Part shown: positions 48,042 to 60,018 of the stretch, piece by piece
Numbering within the stretch: position 1 is the first letter of the stretch
How the letters are laid out: each line of letters begins with the position of its first letter
DNA from: Alisma plantago-aquatica
Lineage: Eukaryota > Streptophyta > Magnoliopsida > Alismatales > Alismataceae
Length of the DNA: 64,000 nucleotides
Direction: 5' to 3'
Assembly: GCA_963693085.1 (NCBI GenBank)
Contig: OY856412.1
Span: 1,062,970,744 to 1,063,034,743, forward strand
Made by a program: the position numbers and the translations under genes
The notes under the pieces: model-generated
The model's database searches: none
The model's input: the letters and a program-made list of their open reading frames with translations, nothing else
What the model was told of the DNA's origin: nothing

Positions 48042-51000
48042 CTTGGTATCAGAGCTTAGGATGAGTTTCCATGGACCATTAAGATAGTAAGTTAGAGTCA
48101 TAAGTGTTGAAGTTAGGAGGTTATGTGTCTATATCTCTAGAAGGACTAAGTATTTGGACATCTTGGCCTAATATCTAAATACTTTGTTTGATCGATATCA
48201 ATGTACTTTGCCTACTATTCTCTGGATCCCCTGGCCAAGGTTAGAAGATCAAAAAGTAATGAAGAAATAATAGCATAAAGATAAATTGTGATATAAATTT
48301 TATTGTATGTTGTTATTCTGATTGGAGATAAATAGGAATGCGCTTATATATTTGGATTTAGATATTCATCTTTTAGGAATACATATGATTCTTTAAGATT
48401 GTTGTGCACTATGAAGTTACTTCAGTTATTTTTTACATTCTTTGCATCAAGTAGACCAAAAATTACCTTTAAATGAGCTTTCCCTATGTGAATATTATTT
48501 TCACATATCTGAGATAAATAGGAGTTGGTAAATCCTAACTAATTCTTGTCTTTAGGACTGTAGGTTTGTCCTGGTCCACCTGGAAGGACACATACTACAA
48601 TCTAATGACTTATATTAACAAAGTAATAAGATTAAACTCTAGATGAATTAAACCCATATTGTGGTGAGGAAGTACATACATTAAGATATTAAAGTATAAG
48701 GGAAAGGATGGAATAACTAAGAATTAGTTGGAACCAATAACTACATATTGGACATTAGATAAAAAATCTTAATTCCATAATAAAGGAAGTAGAAATAAAT
48801 ATTCAAGACACATGTTAGTATATATCACACGAAATGAAGAAGAAAGAATGGATAAAGTGAACTAAATCATATAACTAATTGAGGCATTTTGTTTGATATG
48901 AAACAAATGAAAGTAAAGAAGAATTGAATTAACAATATTGAAGTACATGCGAGATAGATCAAATATTGTAGGCCTAAATATAGTAATGTATGTCAAATAA
49001 AGAGAAAAAAAATGAAAAGGAGTTGACGTTAGGCTAGGATTAATATTAATGATCAATATTTCATGAAGTCCCTATATATGAAATGTGGAGAAGATAAGAT
49101 ATAAGTATACATAACGTTAACATAGAAAGAATCAATTATGATGAATGGATCATATAATTGAGTAAAATGAATTTATGTACTCCAAAAAATAAAGGAAAAA
49201 TAAGAAACATATAAGTAGATAATTTTTAGAATAATTAAAGTGAAGATAACTAGATGAATATGTAAATTATAAGAAGAGAATAAGAAACTCAGATGAAATA
49301 AAAAGAAATGTGGGAAATGATGAGTTTGATTTATGATGTTATAGAGGGCATGGAATGTGTCATTATATTATGAACTTAAATGAATTCATCCTTACAACCT
49401 TTTGATTCAAAGTCCCTATAGAGTAACAACTTAGTTCCCATCATGTATACTTAATAAGTTCCTTGTGATAATATGGAAATTCCATAAGAAGAACAAAGGT
49501 GCAAATAAACAAACGAACAAGTAGTATAAATATGAATTATATGTAGTACTTGGAAAGCTTGATAAAAAGGAAATTGAGTTTTTTGAACTAAAATTAATGA
49601 CATGTAATGTATTAGTTACAAGAGAAAATAGTAAGGAGAATTTTCATCAAAAATTCAACTTGATAAAATAGAAGGATAATAAGAAATAAATGTGTCATGG
49701 AATACATAACCATACACATGATTGGGAAACATGATCGTTAGAGATAAGTAGAAGTTAAAAATGATATATGGAGAGTAGTATGCATGAAGAGAAAAATGAA
49801 AAATGAAGAAATGTTTTATAATCATCATGAAGTTATATATACTAAAAAAAGAGGAAGACAAAGATTATGAGATGTAACAAAATGCTAACTAATAATGTCT
49901 CTTTGGTGATAACTAATCAAGCCTAGATTTAAGAATGAGTTAAGTAAACACTTAAAATAGAATTCAAAATCTGAAAAATAATCTTCTCTTTTGTATCCTC
50001 TTTAATGAGAGTAATGTGAGGATGAAGTGACAAGAGAACAAATGTAAAATGATGCATAACCACCATGATGGACAAATCTATTGAATTTAATAATGACACA
50101 TAATATGATGATGAAACCCCAACATTGTAAATAAAGAAGTAACCTAACAAAAATGTCAAATAACAAAAAAGATATTGAAGTGAAAACAATATTTTAGTGA
50201 ATTCAAGTGAGATAAAGTTTGACTTTGGATTGAGGGAGTAAAATCATGCACAATAAGATCATGTTGTTGAATAAGGATTGCATGTTTAAATATTTATAGT
50301 AGTATTATTTCAAGGGTTGTCAGTAGTGATTTGACCTTCAGTGCTGACAATAATATAATACAATATCTTGAAAATAAAAATATGAGAAATAACTAGTAAT
50401 AATAGTAATATAAGGTTTAAAGGTAGAAAATGAGAAAGATCAATAAAAATTGGAAATGACTAAGAATAGAGGATAAGAAATAAATTTGAAATGTAAGAAA
50501 TGTGATTCTAATAAAAGGAGAAATGTAACATGAGCAAAGTGTGATTTGAAATAAATACTTACAGTGATAGTGGGACTTGTTAATACTCCATTCTTACCTT
50601 GAATATATTAATGTTAGATATGTTTATTCTATATGATCAAAATGAGAAGGATAAGTAACAATAAGTAAGAATAATGAATAAGAAAAAAATTAGAGAAACA
50701 AATGGATTTTAGTAATCTGTGTATTTGGTTTTTTAGAAATATAATTTATTGAAGGTATATCAAGGGATGTAAATTTGTTTTAAATATGATTTAACTTATA
50801 CATGTACAAGCAATATATTAAATTGAAAGGGATGTTATGGTTTTAGTCATTCAGATCAGTAATCTAGTTCACTTGTAAAGTTGTTGATAATTTTACTTTG
50901 CATCTTATGAATGCTTTTATATTGGAGCAACACAATAGTAAATGTTAAAACAACAAAATGAACTCTACCTAGTAACTCATATGTGATATAGAACAATGGA

Positions 51001-51334
51001 ACAAATTGAATTGTATAAATTGAAATAGTTAGAATGGGTTACCAGTACTAGGGTAACACCTCAAGATAGTATGACAAGATTTAAGATTGTTCATTTTTAT
51101 TTATCTATCCTTGTAATTAATTGTGACAGAGAAAATTATTTTTTTGTCATTAAAAACTTTGTTTTAAATTTGTTACGAATGGGGTAGAAAAAATGACTCA
51201 ATAATTCAATATTTAGATAAGAGGAACAAGAGTAAGTCAAATAAAAATATATTTTAGCAGCTAAGAAGAAACCTTGAATGTTCTTTTATGTATATTAATG
51301 TTACAAGGAAAAAACCTATTTAAGGAGGGAAGAT
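48042..51334 (+). other. Element A INT2, complete non-coding internal region
   Basis: 3293 bp between LTR2 and LTR3 without insertion. A perfect Met-type PBS TGGTATCAGAGC is at 48044-48055 and the PPT AAGGAGGGAAGA at 51322-51333. It matches INT1 on either side of LINE-3. It is strongly AT-rich and I find no gag or pol motif on either strand. Short frames (for example 49929-50189) are not shared in intact form with INT1. Confidence 0.8.
48044..48055 (+). other. Primer binding site of element A (initiator-Met type)
   Basis: TGGTATCAGAGC, perfect match to the common plant Met-tRNA PBS, directly after the LTR2 end. Confidence 0.85.
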
Positions 51335-52554
51335 TGTTATGACCTAATTTCATCTTAGATCTATTAGGGATTACTTGGATGATTATATTCTTAATTAGAT
51401 TGATCATCACTACACCTAAATAGTGATTGTAGACCAATTATGATGTTTTAAACCTAATGAGAAACAGTAAGCGTGTTGTTATCTTGAATAATTAGGTTTT
51501 TTGCCCACCAAGGACGTGCTGGATGACATGGTTGTGTGAAGTAGTGCACAAAGGCTGTTCTAGAGTGGAACGACAAGGTGAGAACAGGGATAGTTATATT
51601 TGGAGTTGGAGGCTTTGGTAGAACAACCATGGAGGGCACCATCACTATGTAGGGTTTATGGTAGCACATCAATTATAGGCCACACTTCCATTTTGGAGTA
51701 GCAGTGGTGGTCATTTCGTTAAACATGGGACTGTTGGAGTCTTGGCACCACCAATGCAACCGGCCACATAGTTGTGTTGGCTCCTTATTGGAATGGTCGC
51801 GGTAGCTTGCACGACCATTCTTCTTAGATGGTTGTTGATTTCATCAAATCTATGAAATTGACTTGAACTACATGGTTGTTACTTGGCACAACGGTTGTGT
51901 TCGGGGTCTTCTTGGGCATTTCCCTCTTCGACAAACCATGTTGTAGACTGTAGTATAGTAGGTGTAGTGTTTTATTTATAGTTGTTTATTAGTAACTCAA
52001 AATAACTTGGCATTTTTACTTAAGCTATGAAACTTTATGTAAAAAAAATTATAATTAACAATAATTGTTGGAGGAGGTTTATCCTACTCAGTAAACTTTT
52101 ATCAGTAAAATTTTATTATAGAAAATCCTTCTAAAATAAAAGAAAATGTAGAGTAGAGGTAATTTGCAAATGTACCAAGCACCTTAATTGTTATTTATGA
52201 GTAACCTAACACACTTGTAGCTCCCATATTTCATGATCATTTTGGAGAAACAAACTCCTAAAGAGAGAGGCAGAGTTAGGGTTTGGATGGAGAAAGAGGT
52301 GAAGATGGCGATCTAAGATTTTCTCTTCCTAGGTTGATGAAATCAAGTAAGTATTTCATATTTCAATAGATTTTCTTGGTGGTTTTCTCTCATGCATATA
52401 GATTTTTTTCATCCTCTAATTTTATCCAAAATGATCAAATCACCATCTTTTCTCATTATTTCTCAATGATTCCCTATCCCTAGGGTTTCTAAGTTGGGAG
52501 GAAAAAGAAAAATCACGAATTGCTTGAGGTTTGATATGGAATCAAGAATACTTG

Positions 52555-53030
52555 ATTTACACCTTAGGTGAGTGGGTACTTCCATTCAGGTTGCCTTAAA
52601 TTGGATGAACTACACTATAATCTTTGGTCTTTTTTATGCGACAATAAACCCTAAATGTGTTTTGGGTTCTAGCTTGTACAAGATGATTTAAAAATAGATT
52701 ATTTCATAGTGGATGAATTTTAAATGATGAATTAAAATTATAAATGTATTAAAATTATAAATGTATTAAAATTATAAATAGGTTATTTCCTAATGTTGGG
52801 ATATTATATTTTAAGGTGTTTCACACCTTAGATTAGTGGGTACTTTAGTTCAGGTTTCCCTAGATTGGATGAAGTACACTCTAATCATACATTCTTTTGT
52901 ATGTGACAATAAACCCAAAATGTGTGTTTTTGGTTCTAGCTTGTACAAGATGATTTAAAAATAGATTATTTCCTAATGTAATGAATTTTAGATAATTAAT
53001 TCAAATTATAAATGGATACAAATTATCTAT
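52555..53030 (+). repeat. Tandem duplication inside LTR3 of A
   Basis: A block of roughly 265 bp occurs twice. Shared strings are ACACCTTAG, AGTGGGTACTT, GGTTCTAGCTTGTACAAGA and AAAAATAGATTATTTC. LTR1 and LTR2 have a single copy. Between the copies lies a triple 17-bp micro-repeat (ATTAAAATTATAAATGT, about 52732-52785). Confidence 0.75.
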
Positions 53031-53419
53031 ACAAGAAGTCCTAAAGTTAATGTAGAAGTTATAAGAAAGTATCAAAATTTAGGGTTTCTAGATAATATGT
53101 GAAATTACAGTATAACTCACTAAACAATAATTTTGTATCGAAATCTTCTTATATACTATTCAATTGTTTTATTTGAATTATTAGTACATATACACAAAAT
53201 ATTGGCTAGGTACTTAACTAAAATTATAAATGATTTCTTGATATCTCAATAAAGAGGGGACACCCTAGACTAGTGATATCTTGGGAGTTTGTGAATAGAC
53301 AGAATGTAATTTAGTAAAATGATTCATACAACTATTTTAATTCTACTTAATCAGTTTATTCTTGATGTAAGACATTTTAGTAAATAGTGTGCAAACCCTA
53401 TTTTAGTTCCATACTAGAG

Positions 53420-53424
<5 letters not shown>

Positions 53425-53487
<63 letters not shown>
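53425..53487. repeat. TA dinucleotide run left of element D
   Basis: About 60 bp of alternating T and A ending at the first TG of element D. A second run follows D at 59941-60006. Confidence 0.95.
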
Positions 53488-53492
<5 letters not shown>

Positions 53493-53827
53493 GCTAAATT
53501 GGACATTGTTATAATCTCTTTGTTTTGATGATGACAAACATGTCATTCTTGTGGATCTAACATGCTACTTGAGTGTTGCAGGAACAAGGTAGATGACAAA
53601 CCTTTGGAAGATCTATATGCTCAAAATGCTTTAATTTCATGATTGTAATCAAATGTAAAAACTTGTACAAGTATATAATGTACAAGTACTTAGATATCAT
53701 GTAACTCAAGCATTTAGATCTTCCCTAGCCACAAAAAACACTTAGATAACTCATCCCCTACAATAGTGTCACAATTGCACACTGATGCACACACTTAGTA
53801 CATAGTTCAAAACATTGAAACAGAGTC

Positions 53828-54035
53828 ATTCTCGGTCGACAAACTTCTCAACCGAGACACTCTCGGTTGACAAACTCCTCGATCAAGAATTGACCCAAAT
53901 AGCTGTTAGACATAGCAGACAGGGTAGTTGGGAGATGGAATCGAACGTTATATACACTTGCTCCAGACCATCCCTCGGTCGACAAAGTCTTCGACCGAAT
54001 GATGTCTCGGTCGACAATTCTTCGATCGAGAAGAA
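53828..54035. repeat. Inverted CG repeats in U3 of D, 5' LTR
   Basis: Four successive arm pairs such as CTCGGTCGACAAA...TTCGACCGA, with 10-12 bases between arms. Some have TpG/CpA changes (CGGTTGA, CAACCGAG). Each pair could form a hairpin or be a site for a dimeric protein. The 3' LTR has the same set at about 58847-59050. Confidence 0.85.
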
Positions 54036-54165
54036 CTCTATCTGCACTTTTCAGAATTAATTATGTAGCCATTGTTAAAGCAATTAGTGGACAACTAACA
54101 ACTAGTTGAGAACTAAGAACCCCCAAGAAAGTGTCTAGAATGTCCTTAAGCACTCATAGGCCATT

Positions 54166-54177
54166 CCTATAAATAGG
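54166..54177 (+). promoter_or_regulatory. TATA box of element D 5' LTR
   Basis: CCTATAAATAGG, about 130 bp after the inverted repeats. Transcription would start near 54200. The 3' LTR counterpart at 59185-59196 reads CCTCTAAATAGG. Confidence 0.78.
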
Positions 54178-54928
54178 ACATGCCTTAGGACACCCTACAC
54201 ACACTTGTGCAATACTTGAGCATGCATACTTGCAATTGGCAATCCTTTCTTATGAGCAATTCAGCAACTCCAACATTTACTATTCATTTCCATTGATCCA
54301 ATTTCGTGTCCTATAGGCTAGAATATCCTACCCACAACACTTACACTTCCATACACATTGGTTTGGAGATCAAAACACTTGATATAGGAAATCAAGCCTT
54401 GTACTACAACGGTAATTGTAATATCCATTTTCCTTCTTGTTCTTTCTTATTGCTTGTACTCTTCTTGCTACTCCTAGGGTTGGAGGCTGCGGATTGGAGA
54501 GGTTTTATCTTCTCAGGTGGAGAAGGATCTTCTCAGTGGAGAAGGAGGACTTTGGACTACTTCAAGAAGGCTGTCTCAACGGGAAGCTACTTCAAGAGGA
54601 AGGCTACTTCAAGGGGGAGCTTGAAGTTACTTCAAGGAAGGTTGCTTCGAGGTTGGTGGGACTACTTCTAGGTGAAGGCTGTCCAAAAGGTGGTGAAAGT
54701 ATTTGTAATTTTATGTAACATCCTTGCTAGGTAATAAAATTTAAATACTTTCAAAATCCCAATTGGAAACAATTGGGTAGTGGACTGACTCACTTAGTTT
54801 TTGCTAAGGGTGGAACCACTATAAACACATTGCCTCCTTCTTATTATCTCAATTGTGGTTTCTTGAGTTGAATTATTGTTAAAGTATTTATAAAACCCTA
54901 TTCACCCCCCATCTAGTGGTTTTTCATT

Positions 54929-54940
54929 TGGTATCAGAGC
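54929..54940 (+). other. Primer binding site of element D
   Basis: TGGTATCAGAGC, perfect initiator-Met tRNA type, two bases after the 5' LTR. Confidence 0.92.
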
Positions 54941-54973
54941 AGGCTTCAAGGAGCCCTAATCGAGTATTGAAGA

Positions 54974-55899
54974 TTGGAGGGTGGTGGTGTCTGCAACCAC
55001 AAGAAAAGGAGAAGCTTGGACCAATCTTCAACAAGTTGTAATTGGTGCTTAGGAACAAGACACATAACACCTAGCTGTCCATGGAGGTTAAAGAAGGAAT
55101 ATGTGCATAAAGAATGCCTTATTGCTACAATAAGTGAAGAAGAAGAAGAGGTAAGCCTTTTTTATTTATCAAAAGAAGATTTAATTGCTAGCCTTCAAGA
55201 GACACATGATAAATATATTGAGTGCAAGAAGAAATTAAAGAAATCTAATAAAGAAAATGATGAGTTACATGCTAAACTTCTTTCTCTCACATCTGTAAAT
55301 GAAGATCTTAAGGAAACATTAAACTTAACTATTAAAGAACATGATATTAAGCTGAAATTAGTAGAGGAAAATTGCAATCTTCTCTCTCTAGAAAAGATAA
55401 ACTTGCAAGCCCAAATTAATGATCTTCAAAAACAACCAATCCTATGCAATCATCTAAATTATGATACTATTGTGAAAGAAAGAGATTCTTTATTATCTAA
55501 TCTATATCAAGAAAAGTTAGATATCAAAAAGAGAATGGATGAGATTGCTAAGTTACAACAGTAAGTTAGTAGCTTAAGAAACTATGATGTTTCTGATAAG
55601 ATCTTAAATTATTCTCGTGGTCAAATTGGAAGGAGAGGACTAGGTTATAATCCTAAAGGAAAATTCTATCAAAAACCTAGTGGGAGAAGGACACAAGTGC
55701 CAAAGACTCAATCTATGTATGTACCTAAAGGCAAGTATACATATATACCCAAGAACAATCTAGATCAAACTCATAAAAAGAGAAATGAGACTGATTCTAT
55801 ATGTTGTCATTATTGTTTACGTCTTGGACATTATTCCTTCTTATGTCCTTACAAGAAAAAGGATGTTGAGTAGGTATGGGTTCCAAAACCCCCAAACTA
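54974..55899 (+). pseudogene. Element D gag, C-terminal half, with two CCHC knuckles
   Basis: Gag coats and packages element RNA. The open frame (ATG 54974) begins only 33 nt after the PBS, so the N-terminal capsid part is missing. It has a first knuckle CNWCLGTRHITPSC, an acidic patch (EEEEEV) and a long Lys/Glu/Leu-rich segment likely to form a coiled coil (about residues 60-190), as in plant Copia gag. TAA at 55562-55564 stops the frame, but it continues unshifted through a basic segment to a second knuckle, CHYCLRLGHYSFLC (about 55804-55848), and a TAG near 55870 followed by VWVPKPPN and TAA. WVPK just after the knuckle is where Copia pol normally starts; pol is absent here. Confidence 0.82.
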
Positions 55900-58492
55900 A
55901 ATAGATTAAATTAAGTTGAGATATGACCAAAGACTCTAAATTATATATCTTTATGCCTATCTCAACTTAACATAATGAGATAACAAATTGATTCAAGTAA
56001 TTAAAATTTCTAACTTGAAAATACACATTTTTATATAAACCTGCATAGACACATCTTTAATAACTTGCATTAGTTTAAGTTCCTAAAACCTAGAGATTTG
56101 AATATGATTAGTTGAGATTTGACTCAAATTTTACTTTGATACTTAAATGTTTTATCTCAACTAAATTGAGTTTTAAATTGCATAATTGAATTGAAAGTGA
56201 TATATGTTTTACTTGCAAATAATTACTGAAAATGATACAGATACATTCTCGGTCGAGAAAATGTTTGAACGAGAACACTATCGGTCGAGAATTAGTCGAC
56301 TGAGCAGGTTACTATTTTAAGCTTGCAAAAATCTGATAAAACCTGTACAAACAGCAGAATACTCGGTTGAGAAAATCTTCGACCGAGATAAATTCGATCG
56401 AAGAAAAGTTCGACCGAACCAAGTTCCGCTAAACCTATTTTAATTGATATAGTTTGCTATCAATTTTCTATTAATGATTGATTTAATACGCAAATCAAGA
56501 ATGAATCTTGGAGAAAATTCTTTAAACATATACCATAAATTGCAAGTTCATTTTTAATTGCTATAATCTCCTACATAGTTTGGCTTAAAACTAAAAATAT
56601 GAACCATGATTGGTTTAATCAAGGAAATTACTATTTTATCACAGTCCACATGGTTTGTCCTAAGTATTCCTTGGTCTATCTATATAAAAAGCATGTGTCT
56701 TGAATTTTTTTGAAATGATCATCATCATTGTATTTCATAAAATTATGGATATGCTTTTACTGTTTTCCATTCTTTACATGGTTTTCCTAAAATAATCTTT
56801 GATCTATATATACATACTATGAATGGATATTGTTTTCAAAATGATCATTGTGATTCAGCTCATTACATATAAAGATGATGAAAATACCATTTTGCATAAC
56901 AGTAAAACTCTATGGCACAAATACACCTTGACATAATATATAATGACTATCGTGTGCATGGCTTGTATCATCTCATGTAATAAATGAATGATTTTTGCTA
57001 GATGACACTATAGCAAGCTAAATAGTTTGCTTCTTAGAACAAGAATATTAATGTCTGATCGAGCTATTTGTTCTAAGTAATCAAAAGTAAAATCCTAATT
57101 TTAAGAACTTGAGATATAAAAATTGTTCTTAATTTATACTCAAGGATGACTGATTCTAAAGAGTTAATCTAGAAATAAGTTTAAAATAAGATATTTGTTT
57201 AAGATAAATAGTTATTTCAATGCTACATTTAAAATTTGTAATAACCAAAATCAAGAGCAAGATACTAAATTCTTATATTACTGATTGAAAGTTGCATTCT
57301 TGCTATGATTGAATATGTTGTAGATGTAGCTCAATTACCTTTTTGCAAGAAAAACAATCACTGTGGATATCAAAATTCCTTATTTCATGAAGCACATACA
57401 TTATAAAAATCTTCTTAAGAAAATCAAGAACAAAGACTTCATTGTGATGCCCATATTAAGTTTTCAATTGATAAAACTTATTCAAAATAGGTATCACTAA
57501 AAGTGCTTCAAATTGATATACATTTGATAATATTACATAAAGACTTTATGTTTCACATATATTAACATAAATGTGTAATTCAATAAGAGTGCTTAAATTG
57601 TAAATTTGCAGAAATTGCCTCTTGATTGAAATCAAGTTTGACCAAGGGGCGCCAAGGTCGAAGTCAAGGTCGACCTAAAATAAGCTTGACCAAATACTTA
57701 TTTGTAAATCATTTTCTTGCACTTAATCTTAGTATATTGAAAACAAGGTTTTAGTGCATAACTCTCATAAAAGGTTAACTTATTATGATCCAATACTTAT
57801 TGTGACCTTATAAACCTTAAATTATCTTGATTATAAGATTAAGGGGGAGCTTACAAAAACTAATCTTGACTATAAAATTAAGAAGGAGCTTAAAAAACTT
57901 TGCAAACATTATAAAGAAAATTTGAAACAAGTTATGACCTTAGTATTTTTAAGGTAATCTTGGCTATGAAAAGAATCCTACAATATTCATGAATGTGATA
58001 TATATCTTGTTCTTAATGGAATTCTCTAAAAAATTTTGAGCTTAACATCCCATGTATTTGGTTAGAGATACATTCATGTACTCTAAGCTTAAAGGATTCT
58101 CATGTCATTTTTAGGGCTTAACATCCCTTGTAAAATGGATGAGAAATTAAAATACATATGCCATGGACCTACAAGGATCTAATATCATTTCAAGGCTTAA
58201 CATCCTTTGCAAATGATTGAGAAATAAATTGTGGCTAAATTTGACATAAGTGGTTTGCTTTGAGTATCAAATTATCAAATTAAGGGGGAGTGATAAAAGT
58301 CATATTTAATGATTATCTTGGTTATCTTTTTGAAATGATAGGGGGAATAATATAAAATAACATGAGTTTCATAATATCTCGGCCGGCACATCCTTGCAAA
58401 TAAGAGAATGGCTACAAAAGGTAAACTTCAGGTATGAAACTAATATGATTTATATTTCCTTATTTTATATTTTGAAAATGTTTGTCATCTTC
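55900..58492 (+). other. Element D non-coding region in place of pol
   Basis: About 2.6 kb of AT-rich sequence without pol motifs. It contains one more cluster of CG inverted repeats (56240-56425) and the PPT-like tracts near its end. Short phrases such as GGCTTAACATCC recur (58108, 58195). It may be captured or decayed sequence. Confidence 0.65.
56240..56425. repeat. CG inverted repeats in internal region of D
   Basis: Motifs such as CTCGGTCGAGAAAA, CTTCGACCGAGA, TTCGATCGAAG and TTCGACCGAAC, similar to the U3 repeats of the same element but outside the LTR. Confidence 0.75.
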
Positions 58493-58504
58493 AAAAAGGG
58501 GGAG
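57841..58504 (+). repeat. Multiple polypurine tracts before the 3' LTR of D
   Basis: AAGGGGGAG at 57841-57849, AAGAAGGAG near 57880, AAGGGGGAG at 58282-58290, AGGGGGAA near 58339 and AAAAAGGGGGAG at 58493-58504. Only the last is next to the 3' LTR and can act as the true PPT. Several upstream PPT copies are a reported Sirevirus trait. Confidence 0.8.
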
Positions 58505-58506
58505 AT

Positions 58507-59936
58507 TGTTGGCTAAATTGGACATCGTTATAATCCCTTTGTTTTGATGATGACAAACATTTCATTCTTGTGGATCTAACATGCTACTTGAGTGTTGTAG
58601 GAACAAGGTGGATGACAAACCTTTGAAAGATTTATATGCTCAAAATGCTTTAATTTCATGATTGTAATCAAATGTAAAAACTTGTACAAGTATATAATGT
58701 ACAACTACTTAGATATCATGTAAATCAAGCGTTTAGATCTTCCCTAACCACACACAACACTTAGATAAGTCATCCCCTACAATAGTGGCACAACTGCACA
58801 CTGATACACACACTTAGTACATAGTTCAAAACATTGAAACAGAGTCATTCTCGGTCAACAAACTTCTCGATTGAGACACTCTCGGTCGACAAACTCCTCG
58901 ATCGAGAATTGACCCAAATAGCCATTAGACACAGTAGACAAGGTAGTTGGGAGTTGGAATTTAATGTTATATACACTTACTCCAAACCATCCCTCGGTCG
59001 ACAAAGTCTTCGACCGACTGATGTCTCGGTCGACAATTCTTCGACCGAGAAGAGCTCTGTCTGCACTTTTCAGAATTAATTAACTAGCCATTGCTAAAAC
59101 AATTAGTGGACAACTAACGGCTAGTTGAGTACTAAGAATGCACTAGAAAGTGTCTAGAATGTCCTTAAGCACTCATAGGCCATTCCTCTAAATAGGAGAT
59201 GCCTTAGGACACCCTACACACACTTGTGCAATACTTGAGCATACATACTTGCAATTGGCAATCCTTTCTTATGAGCAATTGAGAAACTCCAACATTTGCT
59301 ATTCATTTCCATTGCTCCAATTTTTTGTCCTATAGGCTAGCATCTCCTACCCACAACACTTACACTTCCATACACATTGGTTAGGAGATCAAAATGCTTG
59401 ATATAGGAAATCAAGCCTTGTGCTACAACGGTAATTGTAATTTCCATTTTCTTTCTTGTTCTTTCTTATTGCTTGTACTCTCCTTGCTACTCCTAGGGTT
59501 GGAGGCTGCGGATTGGAGAGGGTTTATCTTCTCAGGTGGAGAAGGGCCTTCTCGATGGAGAAGGAGGACTTTGGACTACTTCAAGAAGGTCGTCTCAACC
59601 GGAATCTACTTCAAGAGGAAGGCTACTTCAAGGGGGGGCTTGAAGTTACTTCAAGGAAGGCTGCTTCGAGGTTGGTGGGACTACTTTTAGGTGAAGGCTG
59701 CCCAAAGGGTGGTGAAAGTATTTGTAATTTTATGTAACATCCTTGCCAGGTAATAGAATTTAAATACTTTCAAAATCTCAATTGGAAACAATTGGGCAGT
59801 AGACTGAGTCCCTTATTTTTTTACTGAGGGTGGAACCACTCTAAACACCTTGCCTCCTTATTATCTCACTTGTGGTTCCTTGAGTTGAATTATTGTTAAA
59901 ATATTTATAAAACCTTATTCACCCCCTCTAGTGGTT

Positions 59937-59941
<5 letters not shown>
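58507..59941 (+). repeat. Element D 3' LTR
   Basis: Same start and end as the 5' LTR, with scattered substitutions and small indels. The TATA box is changed to CCTCTAAATAGG (59185-59196). Confidence 0.95.

Positions 59942-60018
<77 letters not shown>

Larger units (their letters stand above)
51335..53487 (+). repeat. Element A LTR3, left arm
   Basis: Starts TGTTATGACCTAATTTCATC and is colinear with LTR1 and LTR2. It has a private tandem duplication (52555-53030) and a TA run from about 53425 to 53487 where LTR1 and LTR2 have only short ATAT stretches. Element D is inserted in that run. Confidence 0.85.
53488..54926 (+). repeat. Element D 5' LTR
   Basis: Starts TGTTGGCTAAATTGGACATTG and ends GTGGTTTTTCA. 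U3 carries inverted CG repeats at 53828-54035, then the TATA box, then a purine-rich segment with repeated ACTTCAAG (54555-54665). Open frames within it are shared with the 3' LTR only because the LTRs are copies. Confidence 0.95.
53488..59941 (+). mobile_element. Element D: Copia-type (Sirevirus-like) element lacking pol, in LTR3 of A
   Basis: 6454 bp with LTRs of 1439 bp (53488-54926) and 1435 bp (58507-59941), TG...CA ends, a perfect Met PBS (TGGTATCAGAGC, 54929-54940) and a PPT directly before the 3' LTR. The internal region (3580 bp) keeps only the C-terminal half of gag. No protease, integrase, RT or RNase H motif is seen. Several AAGGGGGAG tracts before the 3' LTR, and palindromic motifs in the LTR, are known traits of Sireviruses; the lineage call is inferred. 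The target duplication would be TATAT, uninformative in a TA run. The LTRs are very similar, so this is among the younger insertions. Confidence 0.9.

Noticed and set aside
48044..48055. PBS as the start of a separate Copia element
   Set aside because: It belongs to element A: the sequence before it is LTR2 and the sequence after it matches INT1.
53425..53487. TA run as a replication origin or centromere-type satellite
   Set aside because: A simple dinucleotide repeat at an insertion site; nothing else supports such a role.
53815..54060. 81-codon frame in U3 of D (also 58834-59079)
   Set aside because: It lies upstream of the TATA box and spans the CG inverted repeats; its translation is a by-product of these repeats.
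54306..54718. Frames of 93-121 codons present in both LTRs of D (also 59394-59737)
   Set aside because: Conservation follows from the LTRs being copies of each other. The frames cross a purine-rich repeat and have no protein motif. Not excluded, but not supported.
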